Below, piece by piece: positions 54,308 through 61,727 of a stretch of 64,000 nucleotides of DNA. Numbering within the stretch: the stretch's first letter is position 1; each line of letters starts with the position of its first letter. Under the pieces are notes generated by a model that had not been told where the DNA came from, made no database searches, and was given only the letters and a program-made list of their open reading frames with translations. Location of the stretch: positions 372,001 through 436,000 of the forward strand of contig NZ_JAIQZC010000002.1 in NCBI RefSeq assembly GCF_020164535.1, written 5' to 3'. The DNA comes from Psychroflexus montanilacus. Its GTDB lineage: Bacteria; Bacteroidota; Bacteroidia; Flavobacteriales; Flavobacteriaceae. Made by a program: the position numbers and the translations under genes.

Positions 54308-55183
54308 CTAAACCGTATCAATAAAACTCTTCTCCGTCCTGTTAAAAATCGCCAGTCCGATGAAAAAGACGACTATCGAAAAGCCCAAAGCATAGAAAAA
54401 GCCCCACCAGGTAAATAGACCTGTATCGAGGGTCATGTAGCGGAAGCCTTCTATGATCTGAGCCAAAGGATTGTATTTAAACACCCAAAAGTATTCTGGC
54501 TTTTTTTCCAGGATCTCTGTCATTGGGAAAGGCACCGCCGAAATATACATCAGCAATTGTACGCCAAATCCAATAAGGACGGTGAAGTCTCGGTATTTGG
54601 TGGTCATGGCCGATAAAATCATGCCTAAGCCTAAACCTGTCGCTCCCATGATAAACACGTAAACTGGGAATAGAAACAAATTGGTATTGGGACTAATAGG
54701 TTTCCCTGAGGCCACAAAATAGATATAAAAGCCAGTAAATATACTCAGCTGTATCGCCAGCTTTAAGAGGTTAGAAATCGTGACTGACATGGGCATGATG
54801 ACCCTGGGAAAGTACACCTTACCAAAAATCCCCGCGTTTTTGGTAAACGTGCCCGAAGTTCCTGTGAGGCATTCTTTAAAATAAGTCCAGGCGGTAATAC
54901 CGGCTAGGTTAAACAAAAAGCTTGGCACAGTCCCCGTCTGTATATTGGCCACATTGTTAAAGACCAGCGTAAAAATCACAGAGGTAAACAGCGGCTGAAT
55001 CAAAAACCAGAGTGGGCCTAAGACCGTTTGCTTATACACCGTGACGATATCGCGTTTCACAAACAAAATCAGCAAATCACGGTACCTCCATATCTCCTTA
55101 AAATTGAAGTCAAACAGTGGCTTTTCAGCTTTAATCTCGTATAACCAATCGGAATCTTGAGAGGAAGTTTTGGTATGATCCAT
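54308..55183 (-). CDS. wzm: ABC transporter permease for polysaccharide export, Wzm-like
   Basis: This 291-residue ABC-2 type permease has about six hydrophobic segments, among them FKEIWRYRDLLILFVKRDIV (coupling helix), VLGPLWFLIQPLFTSVIFTL and LGLGMILSAMTTKYRDFTVL. It would form the membrane channel with Wzt. It is the first gene of the locus in the direction of transcription and is separated from wzt by the four-helix-bundle gene. Confidence 0.9.
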   Translation of the reverse strand: MDHTKTSSQDSDWLYEIKAEKPLFDFNFKEIWRYRDLLILFVKRDIVTVYKQTVLGPLWFLIQPLFTSVIFTLVFNNVANIQTGTVPSFLFNLAGITAWTYFKECLTGTSGTFTKNAGIFGKVYFPRVIMPMSVTISNLLKLAIQLSIFTGFYIYFVASGKPISPNTNLFLFPVYVFIMGATGLGLGMILSAMTTKYRDFTVLIGFGVQLLMYISAVPFPMTEILEKKPEYFWVFKYNPLAQIIEGFRYMTLDTGLFTWWGFFYALGFSIVVFFIGLAIFNRTEKSFIDTV

Positions 55184-55281
55184 AAAAGGTGAAGTTAACT
55201 ATAGTTCAACGTCTTAAAGTCTTCAAAATTATGTTGGAAGCTTGCTGAGTTGAGATCGGTTTTAAATTCTTAATTCTGCGC

Positions 55282-55289
55282 CAAATTTA
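55282..55289 (-). promoter_or_regulatory. Possible -7 element of the polysaccharide locus
   Basis: TAAATTTG on the minus strand matches TAnnTTTG exactly, 99 bp upstream of the wzm start codon. It is the last stretch before the repeat arrays begin. No -33 element is clear. Confidence 0.4.
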
Positions 55290-55364
55290 CATTTTTTGTT
55301 GGATTTATAGTGAATCGTAACTAGTGAAAATGATTAGTAATTAGTAGCCAGTAACAACAAGTAG

Positions 55365-55426
55365 TCAGTAGTCAGTAGTCAGTAGTCAGTAGTCAGTAGT
55401 CAGTAGTCAGTAGTCAGTAGTCAGTA
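55365..55426 (+). repeat. Tandem heptamer array GTCAGTA x about 9
   Basis: The unit GTCAGTA repeats without interruption and is followed by AAATTAAAAATTTTGAAT, nearly the same context as the arrays at 58666 and 60117. Confidence 0.92.
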
Positions 55427-55680
55427 AAATTAAAAATTTTGAATTATTAATTATTAATGCAGTTAGATGGAAATTTCTCATCACAAATTATTTATCACTA
55501 TTCACTCAATTAAGATCCATATAAAGATTCACTTCTACATTTTGTATTCAGTATTAAGTATTCGATATTAAACTGGTGGACTGGCAGTATTTAGGTGTTT
55601 GGTTTTAGGGATTAGGAAATAAAAAATTTGAAATAATTTGTGAATGTAAACTAGTGGCTTGAAAATAATCGTAATCATAA

Positions 55681-55763
55681 AAAACGGCCTACTTTTTATG
55701 GATGTAAAAAACCGAAGAATGAGGTTCATAGCCTGTGCCGATGCTTATCGGTAAACACTTAAT
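55681..55763 (+). repeat. 83-bp dispersed repeat, copy 1
   Basis: This stretch recurs at 58932-59014 with one mismatch (CGGCC against CGACC). It contains a hairpin CCGAT/ATCGG near its right end. Confidence 0.9.
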
Positions 55764-55833
55764 ACAATAAAAACGGGGGTGAGTTAAAAAAGTGATGAAG
55801 CATAAGTTAGATCAAAAGAAATGAAATTATACA

Positions 55834-55990
55834 GCTTTAAAGATTCATCGTCGAAGCAAAAAGCTTCTCTGTCTGAATGACATTTTTCTCGATAGTTCTG
55901 CTGAGCGAAGTCGAAGTGCAATTCTTTCCTTCACAGTCAAGAAAAAAACTCGAAGTGAGATTGAGTAAAATTAAAAAATTTGAATTCAGT
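55834..55990. repeat. Mosaic of two dispersed repeats
   Basis: The first part (55834-55885) recurs at 48546-48597 and holds a GAAGC/GCTTC hairpin. The second (55886-55990) is a copy of the repeat at 48411 and 57264. The order is the reverse of that at 48411-48597. Confidence 0.75.
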
Positions 55991-56158
55991 TAGAAAGAAA
56001 TAGCTGATTACTCGTCACTATTCACTCAAGTTAAACCATAGCAAGATTGACTTCGGTATTTTATATTCAGTATTGAGTATTCGGTATTAAGAGGGCGGAC
56101 TGGAGGTATAAGCAGTAGGTTTTACATGCTAAGTTTGATAGCATACAAAGGACGTTGC

Positions 56159-56505
56159 TTATGTGATTTCAAGACATGACAATTGCTGATAATCATCGTT
56201 ATGTAAAAATCTTTCTATGCTAGTCTTCTTGGAAATTAACAATTCAGCAATTTCAATAGTAGTTAAGTTTCCCGTTCTTAGCCAGATAATTTTCGGCGGA
56301 TGTCCATTAATTAAGCTAATATCATAGAAGTCAGCATCAAAAGTAACGATAGCGTAAGTGTTTTTTTAGCATAATCCCATATAGTAATGTCATCAGAATC
56401 TTGCAAATCACAATCGGAAACATGCCTACAATCAGAGAAGTGTTCACTCAGTTTCTTTGTAATCCTGAAGGAGATATTTTGATTAAAAAGGAGTTTCAGT
56501 GTCAT
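56159..56505 (-). pseudogene. DUF5615 PIN-like toxin, interrupted by a frameshift in an A-run
   Basis: The start MTLKLLFNQNISFRITKKLS and HVSDCDLQDSDDITIWDYAK match DUF5615 PIN-like proteins. In the present frame the protein ends after 64 residues at 56311. One extra A in the run of seven A (56361-56367) would give AKKNTYAIVTFDADFYDISL followed by INGHPPKIIWLRTGNLTTIE and run to a TAA at 56159-56161. That is the normal family ending, with its DADF motif. The ATG overlaps the stop of the DUF433 gene (ATGA), the usual arrangement of this pair. Confidence 0.85.
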
Positions 56506-56726
56506 GAAGCATGCTCTAATTTGTGCTCCCTATCGGCAGCATAAGCTAGACAAGCCTTAATATCTTCATTACTCAATTCTGGAAAATCAAAAACAATCTC
56601 TTCGAAAGACATACCCGCAGCTAACCATCCTAATACATCAAAAACAGTAATTCTCGTATTACGGACACAAGGTTTTCCAAATCTTTTGTTTGGGTTTCGC
56701 TTTATTATTTCTTTATAATCTAACAT
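56502..56726 (-). CDS. DUF433 domain protein, likely antitoxin
   Basis: This 74-residue protein has the DUF433 core GKPCVRNTRITVFDVLGWLA with GMSFEEIVFDFPELSNEDIK, a small winged-helix-like fold. DUF433 genes commonly stand directly before DUF5615 PIN-like genes and are thought to act as antitoxins. Here the two genes overlap by 3 bases. The partner is frameshifted, so the antitoxin may be a leftover. Confidence 0.85.
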   Translation of the reverse strand: MLDYKEIIKRNPNKRFGKPCVRNTRITVFDVLGWLAAGMSFEEIVFDFPELSNEDIKACLAYAADREHKLEHAS

Positions 56727-57031
56727 GCTTTTATGTTTCTCCTAAAATACTCAAATTTTCATAACTAGCCTATTTCTTAAGGTGTGCTAATATGAAATCA
56801 GACATAAGTTTGCGAGCAAAATTAATAATTATAAATGCAATTTTCCATCACTAGTTACTAATCAGTAGTTACTCAAGTTGTACCATATCAAGATTGACTT
56901 CGGTATTTTATATTCAGTATTGAGTATTCGGTATTCAACTGTTGGACTGAAGGTATAGGCAGGAGGTTGTAGGTTGTAGAAAATAGGAAATGAAAAATAA
57001 AGAATTTGAAATTTGAAATAAGTCATGAGTT

Positions 57032-57076
57032 GGTGGCTGAGTGATTCGACGCCAGGAGAATCGTATCGAAGCTACC
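57032..57076 (+). repeat. Two-stem element, GGTGGCT type
   Basis: Outer GGTGGCT/AGCTACC (one G-T pair), GAGTG, inner GATTC/GAATC with a 10-base loop, then GTATCGA. Confidence 0.8.
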
Positions 57077-57190
57077 ATCAGTTTTCTGTTGTCGGTTTTT
57101 TGGTGATAAGTGATTAGTGAATCGTGAGTTGTTGGACTGTAAGAATTAGGAAATAGAAAATTTGAAATAAGTCAGGGTGACAACGCTGTC

Positions 57191-57240
57191 AGGTCGAGTG
57201 GATTTTGCTTTAGAAAAAAGTAAAATTTGTATCGAGACCT
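57191..57240 (+). repeat. Two-stem element, AGGTC type with long inner stem (G-T version)
   Basis: Outer AGGTC/GACCT, GAGTG, inner ATTTTGCTTT with AAAGTAAAAT, then GTATCGA. At the position that is G-C at 21196 and A-T at 21479, it has a G-T wobble. Confidence 0.85.
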
Positions 57241-57263
57241 CATTTAAGGTTTCAGCATTAAAG

Positions 57264-57366
57264 TACTTCTCGATAGCTCTGCTGAGCGAAGTCGAAGTGC
57301 AATTTCTTTCCTTCGCAGTCAAGAAAAAAACTCGAAGTGCCATTAAGTAAAATTAAAAATTTTGAA
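57264..57366. repeat. Dispersed repeat with ACTTC/GAAGT palindrome, copy 3
   Basis: It matches 48411-48523 almost base for base through AAGAAAAAAACTCGAAGTGC. Together with the element at 57191 it repeats the order seen at 48345-48523. Confidence 0.75.
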
Positions 57367-57570
57367 TGCAAGCAAACGTAAATTCCTCATCACTCTTTAC
57401 TAGTCACTGGTTACATAACTATTAGGAAACTAGACAATAGAAAATGAAAAATTTGAAATTTGAAATAAGTCAGAGTGACAAAGCTGTCAGGTCGAGTGTC
57501 CGCCTCTGGCGGATGGACCTGCCTGCGTTCATTTAGAGGCAGGTCGAAGCTACCATCAGTTATGAGTTGA

Positions 57571-58218
57571 CTAGAATTTATAGCCAATTCCAGCTGTCAA
57601 CACTCTATTTTTTACAGATGCATTTACTCCTGATTGTTCTGGAAAAATAACCTCTTCCTCGTTTAATATATTTATAAGACCATAACTATAATTAGCCTCT
57701 ATAAAAAACCCATCACCAACAGCATATTCCAAGCCTATTGAAAGGCCTGCGTCAATTGTATTAAATTCATTGGAGATATCAGAATTTTCACTTACAAACT
57801 CACCAGAATTAGGATCTCTAAATTCAAGTTCACCCTGAACATCTACAATTGCACCAACATATCCTCCTACATTTACAAACAAGCCTTCGATGATCGAGTA
57901 TTTAAAAAGAAGAGGAACGTTTAATTGAGATATCTTAAAGACAAAATCTTCCTCACCAGTATCAAACTTGAATCCGTTTCCGTGATAAACCATTCCGGTA
58001 TGAAATCTGTTATCATTAGAATTTGAGATGAATTCCACGAAACCTCCTAAGTAAAGAGACGTTCGAATATCAGTATCAAACTGCCCATTTAGAAAAGCTG
58101 AAGAAATTTCGAATTTAGAATTACCAAAGTTTAGCCCAGCTTTTACTCCATATTGGACCTCCTGAGAGGATACAGATAGAAATGCTAGTAGTGAAAGAAT
58201 TGAAAGTATAGTTTTCAT
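57571..58218 (-). CDS. Outer-membrane beta-barrel protein (porin-family/PorT-like)
   Basis: This 215-residue protein has a signal peptide (MKTILSILSLLAFLSVSSQE) followed by alternating strands typical of small eight-stranded barrels: VQYGVKAGLNFGNSKFEISS, TSLYLGGFVEFI, QLNVPLLFKYSIIEGLFVNV, and the terminal NRVLTAGIGYKF, which ends in Phe as outer-membrane proteins do. The function is unknown. It stands alone between repeat regions. Confidence 0.82.
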   Translation of the reverse strand: MKTILSILSLLAFLSVSSQEVQYGVKAGLNFGNSKFEISSAFLNGQFDTDIRTSLYLGGFVEFISNSNDNRFHTGMVYHGNGFKFDTGEEDFVFKISQLNVPLLFKYSIIEGLFVNVGGYVGAIVDVQGELEFRDPNSGEFVSENSDISNEFNTIDAGLSIGLEYAVGDGFFIEANYSYGLINILNEEEVIFPEQSGVNASVKNRVLTAGIGYKF

Positions 58219-58236
58219 TTAATTGGATTTTTTCAG

Positions 58237-58244
58237 CAAAAATA
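58237..58244 (-). promoter_or_regulatory. Promoter -7 element of the barrel-protein gene
   Basis: TATTTTTG on the minus strand matches TAnnTTTG, 18 bp upstream of the start codon. Confidence 0.45.
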
Positions 58245-58588
58245 AACCTTAAATGATATTAAAAAAATATAATACTAAATGTAAACATTTCCACTTCATA
58301 AAATTACCCACCTGCGTTTCCCGCCTGAGGCTTTCAGCTGTCCACCTTATGCGGATGTATGTGTCATTCCGACTAAGGTAGGAATCTCTTTTGTCTTAAT
58401 ATTCAAATAAGGATTTTAAAAATTGGGTGGTAGGGATTAGGAGTTAGATGTTAGGAAATGAAAAATATAAAATTTGAAATAAGTCAGTAGCCGGTTATCT
58501 GTTGTCCGTTGTCAGTGAATTGTGATTAGTGAAAAGTGAACCGTAAGTTGGTGAGTCGGTGAGTGAAATTTAAAATAAATTGTCAGCT

Positions 58589-58630
58589 GGTTGCTGAGTG
58601 TCCGCATCTGGCGGACGTATCGAAGCTACC
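58589..58630 (+). repeat. Two-stem element, GGTTGCT type
   Basis: Outer GGTTGCT/AGCTACC (one mismatch), GAGTG, inner TCCGC/GCGGA, CGTATCGA. It forms the left end of repeat A. Confidence 0.75.
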
Positions 58631-58665
58631 ATCGATTGTCTGTTGTCAGTCTTCGGTCATCGGTA

Positions 58666-58742
58666 GTCAGTAGTCAGTAGTCAGTAGTCAGTAGTCAGTA
58701 GTCAGTAGTCAGTAGTCAGTAGTCAGTAGTCAGTAGTCAGTA
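58666..58742 (+). repeat. Tandem heptamer array GTCAGTA x 11
   Basis: Eleven uninterrupted copies, 77 bp, inside repeat A. Confidence 0.93.
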
Positions 58743-58931
58743 AAATTAAAAATTATGAATTATAAATGCAATTTCTCATCACTAGTTACTCGTCACTCCT
58801 CACTCAAGAAAAATCCATAGCAAGATTGACTTCGATATTTTGTATTCAGTATTGAGTATTCGGCATTAAGATGAAGGGATGAGGTGGTAGGTAGTAGTGA
58901 ATAGAACCTTTAAGAATAACTACACTCAAAG

Positions 58932-59014
58932 AAAACGACCTACTTTTTATGGATGTAAAAAACCGAAGAATGAGGTTCATAGCCTGTGCCGATGCTTATC
59001 GGTAAACACTTAAT
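58932..59014 (+). repeat. 83-bp dispersed repeat, copy 2
   Basis: It matches 55681-55763 with one mismatch. It lies 134 bp before the PIN module. Confidence 0.9.
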
Positions 59015-59147
59015 CCATAACAAAAGGGATGAACAAAAAAGTACTATTATCAACTATTAACTTAAAAGCTAAAATCTAAAAATGGAGCTAGAGGTCTATT
59101 GGTGAGAACTATAATATTAATTTGTAAATTGCAATAAATTTAGAAAA

Positions 59148-59393
59148 ATGGGCAGCTTAACTATTTCAAACAAAACACTGAATCGGTATTTTGGCTATCT
59201 AAAAAACCTTGATAATGCAACTAAAAAGAATTTAATTATCAAGTTGACAAAATCTCTAGAACTCAAACCTAAAAAAGAAACAGATTTGAAATCCCTGTTT
59301 GGTGCCTGGGAGGATAACAGAGACGCTGATGGAATCATATCAGACATCAAAAACTCAAGAGTTGCTAAAACTAATACGGTGTCTTTCGAATGA
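59148..59393 (+). CDS. Antitoxin-like protein of the PIN module
   Basis: This 81-residue protein starts MGSLTISNKTLNRYFGYLKN and has a charged C-terminus (SLFGAWEDNRDADGIISDIK). Its length and its 4-bp overlap with a PIN-domain gene fit an antitoxin: an N-terminal regulatory part and a C-terminal toxin-wrapping part. No named DNA-binding family is recognised with confidence. Confidence 0.72.
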   Translation: MGSLTISNKTLNRYFGYLKNLDNATKKNLIIKLTKSLELKPKKETDLKSLFGAWEDNRDADGIISDIKNSRVAKTNTVSFE

Positions 59394-59791
59394 ACTATTT
59401 AATTGATACTAATATTTGCATTCACTTTTTTCGAGGCAAATTCAACTTACTTGACAAGTTTGAAACCGTAAAACTAGAAAATTGCGCTATTTCTGAAATC
59501 ACACTCGCTGAATTGATTTTCGGTGCAGAAAACAGTTCAAACCCAAAGAAAAATTATAAACTCATAGACCAATTCACTGAGCAAATTAAGATTTTACCTA
59601 TTTATAATGCCTTAACTATTTATGCAAAAGAAAAAGTAAGGTTGAGAAGAGAAGGTAAAATGATAAGCGATTTTGATTTACTTATTGGATCCACAGCCAT
59701 TTCAAATGATTTAATTATGGTTACTGAAAACATAAAAGAATTCAATCGAATAACTGATATTCATATTGAAAACTGGACCCAACTAAAATAA
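59390..59791 (+). CDS. PIN-domain RNase toxin, VapC-like
   Basis: This 133-residue protein starts MNYLIDTNICIHFFRGKFNL, with the first acidic residue in the LIDTN motif. ISEITLAELIFGAENSSNPK supplies the conserved Glu and SDFDLLIGSTAISNDLIMVT the later Asp residues, with TENIKEFNRI at the end. It would cleave RNA and be held in check by the protein before it. The module is flanked by direct repeats A and B. Confidence 0.87.
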   Translation: MNYLIDTNICIHFFRGKFNLLDKFETVKLENCAISEITLAELIFGAENSSNPKKNYKLIDQFTEQIKILPIYNALTIYAKEKVRLRREGKMISDFDLLIGSTAISNDLIMVTENIKEFNRITDIHIENWTQLK

Positions 59792-59890
59792 AAGCTGACT
59801 GCGTTTCTTGGAAGGCAGGGCGGGAATTTGGTTTTAGGTGTTAGATTGTAGGTATAAGGAAATAGAAAATTTGAAATTAATCGTGAGCTG

Positions 59891-59935
59891 GTGGCTGAGT
59901 GACTCGATTTTTGAATCGAGGTGTATCGAAGCCAC
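59891..59935 (+). repeat. Two-stem element, GTGGCT type with fully paired outer stem
   Basis: Outer GTGGCT/AGCCAC without wobble, GAGTG, inner CTCGAT/ATCGAG (perfect), GTATCGA. Compared with other GGTGGCT members a G-T pair has become G-C. Confidence 0.85.
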
Positions 59936-59939
59936 TGTC

Positions 59940-59991
59940 AGTTCGAGTGCTGATTTTAAGTCGATAGACTAAAATCAGTGTATCGAGAACT
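59940..59991 (+). repeat. Two-stem element, AGTTC type
   Basis: Outer AGTTC/GAACT, GAGTG, inner CTGATTTT-AGTC with GACT-AAAATCAG (12 pairs, one bulged A), then TGTATCGA. Confidence 0.88.
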
Positions 59992-60041
59992 TAACCTTAC
60001 TAAAACAAAAATTTCTAAGATAATTAATAAGATAATTAATT

Positions 60042-60301
60042 TGGTGGCTGAGTGTCCGCCTCTGGCGGAAGTATCGAAGCTACCATCGATTGTCTGTTGT
60101 CAGTCTTCGGTCATCGGTAGTCAGTAGTCAGTAGTCAGTAGTCAGTAAAATTAAAAATTATGAATTATAAATGCAATTTCTCATCACTAGTTACTCATCA
60201 CTGCTTACTCAAATTAAACGATAGCAAGATTGACTTCGATATTTCATATTCAGTATTGAGTATTCGGCATTAAGATGAAGGGATGAGGTGGTAGGTGGTA
60301 G
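60042..60301 (+). repeat. Long direct repeat B (4-copy heptamer version)
   Basis: It matches repeat A at 58588-58898 from the two-stem element to GGCATTAAGATGAAGGGATG, but has four GTCAGTA units (60117-60147 region) in place of eleven. Confidence 0.85.
60043..60084 (+). repeat. Two-stem element, GGTGGCT type
   Basis: Outer GGTGGCT/AGCTACC, GAGTG, inner TCCGCC/GGCGGA, AGTATCGA. It is the left end of repeat B. Confidence 0.85.
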
Positions 60302-60473
60302 GAAATGAAAAATAAAGAATTTGAAATTTGAAATAAACCCTAGGTCCGGGATCTTGTTTCTTGATTCCTGATTCAAAGCTTCTAGTTACTGATTACAGAC
60401 TACTAAATACTTGTCACTAATCCCCAGTCACTCACCTCTAATACCTCACTCCTATTTCACTCACCTCTCACCT

Positions 60474-61235
60474 CTACTTCAACGACTTCACAAACGGCGC
60501 AATCCCCTCCATGCCCTCGTTGGTCAATCGGCGGATAAACTCCGAACCGATAATGCAACCACTCGTATACCGACTGGCTTGTTCAAAACTTAAAGCATCT
60601 TTGATGCCAAAACCTACCATGAGTTTATTCTTAAGCTCCATATCGGCAATACGTTTGAAATAGGCCATGGCTTCTTCGCCGAATCCTGCTTCACCGCCTG
60701 TTGTACTGGATGAACTGACCATATACACAAAACTATCGCCCAGGGCATCTATGGTTTGAATGCGCTCCACTGAGGTTTCCGGTGTAATGAGAGGAACAAA
60801 TTTAAGGCCGTGAGTCTCAAACAGTGCTTTATAATCTCTTTCAAAAATATCAATAGGCAAATCGGGCATAATGATGCCGTCAATACCTATAGCTTCACAT
60901 TCTTTACAAAACTTTTCTACGCCAAACTGCAGCATCGCATTGAAGTAGCCCATGACAATCAAAGGAATATCCACTTCATCGCGAATGCCTTGCAACTGAT
61001 GAAACAATTTCTGCGTGCTCATGCCATTACGCAGGGCTTGCTCTGAACTTTTCTGAATCACGGGTCCATCCGCCAAAGGATCGCTATACGGCAAGCCGAT
61101 TTCAATGACATCGGTGCCGGCACCGGACAGGCGTTTTATGACTTCTGTAGTATCTTCCAGCTGCGGATACCCGGCGGTGAAGTAAATCGAAATTAGTTTT
61201 TTATCTTGTGCTAAAGTTGTATTTATTCTATTCAT
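60474..61235 (-). CDS. trpA: Tryptophan synthase alpha subunit
   Basis: This 253-residue TIM-barrel enzyme splits indole-3-glycerol phosphate to indole. It has YFTAGYPQLEDTTEVIKRLS, the catalytic Glu in DVIEIGLPYSDPLADGPVIQ with the later Asp, IDGIIMPDLPI, and YMVSSSSTTGGEAGF at the phosphate site. The length is normal. It is separated from trpB by 769 bp of repeats, unusual for partners that form one complex. Confidence 0.96.
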   Translation of the reverse strand: MNRINTTLAQDKKLISIYFTAGYPQLEDTTEVIKRLSGAGTDVIEIGLPYSDPLADGPVIQKSSEQALRNGMSTQKLFHQLQGIRDEVDIPLIVMGYFNAMLQFGVEKFCKECEAIGIDGIIMPDLPIDIFERDYKALFETHGLKFVPLITPETSVERIQTIDALGDSFVYMVSSSSTTGGEAGFGEEAMAYFKRIADMELKNKLMVGFGIKDALSFEQASRYTSGCIIGSEFIRRLTNEGMEGIAPFVKSLK

Positions 61236-61426
61236 GGGTGGTTTAAGTTTGCTGTGTTATGATTTAATCTATTACAAGTCTCTATTTTCTATATGATAAA
61301 ATTACCACGGAGTCACGGAGGACACGGAGGTTTTTATCATTTTTATCTTGTCTCTTTTTTCCTGATCCCTGGTTCTTAGTTCTATGTTTTTATAAATCAA
61401 TCACTATTGTAATTGAGATCATCCCT

Positions 61427-61471
61427 AGTTCTCGATACAATCCCAACAAAACGGTCGGAATCACTCGAACT
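61427..61471 (-). repeat. Two-stem element, AGTTC type, copy 1 of the trp gap
   Basis: Minus strand: outer AGTTC/GAACT, GAGTG, inner ATTCCGAC/GTTGGGAT (two G-T pairs), TGTATCGA. Confidence 0.82.
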
Positions 61472-61682
61472 GACATCTTGTTCTCTACTCCATGTACTAT
61501 GCTATTTTTTTATAGACTGCGTTCTCTGCGTCTCTGCGGTGCAATCAAACCACAGAGTCACGGAGGACACTAAGGTTTAAATTATCTTTTCTCTTTATTC
61601 TATGTTCTTTACTCTCTGTTCTTTGTTCTATTCTCTTGACTTTGTTTATAAATCAATCACTATTGTATTTGACATCATCTCT

Positions 61683-61727
61683 AGTTCTCGATACAATCCC
61701 TACAAAACGGTCGGAATAACTCGAACT
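61683..61727 (-). repeat. Two-stem element, AGTTC type, copy 2 of the trp gap
   Basis: Minus strand: outer AGTTC/GAACT, left loop GAGTT, inner ATTCCGAC/GTAGGGAT, TGTATCGA. It differs from copy 1 by two substitutions. Confidence 0.8.

Larger units (their letters stand above)
55184..56158. other. Gene-free repeat region upstream of wzm
   Basis: No gene is seen. It holds the probable locus promoter (55282), a GTCAGTA array (55365), an 83-bp repeat (55681), mosaic repeats (55834-55990) and another dispersed repeat (56003-56108). Confidence 0.7.
56727..57570. other. Gene-free repeat region
   Basis: No gene is seen. It holds a dispersed repeat (56841-56945), two-stem elements at 57032 and 57191, a mosaic copy (57264-57366) and a chimeric element near 57491-57556, where an AGGTC-type left half meets a GGTGGCT-type right half. 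Confidence 0.7.
58588..58898 (+). repeat. Long direct repeat A (11-copy heptamer version)
   Basis: It begins with a two-stem element, then ACCATCGATTGTCTGTTGTC, eleven GTCAGTA units (58666-58742), and about 150 bp ending in GGCATTAAGATGAAGGGATG AGG. The same order recurs at 60042-60301, with four units. Confidence 0.85.
58219..59147. other. Gene-free repeat region upstream of the PIN module
   Basis: No gene is seen. It holds a promoter for the barrel protein (58237), the first copy of a 311-bp direct repeat (58588-58898) with a heptamer array, and the 83-bp repeat copy 2 (58932-59014). Confidence 0.7.
59792..60473. other. Gene-free repeat region between the PIN module and trpA
   Basis: No gene is seen. 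It holds three two-stem elements (59891, 59940, 60043) and repeat B (60042-60301). Confidence 0.7.
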
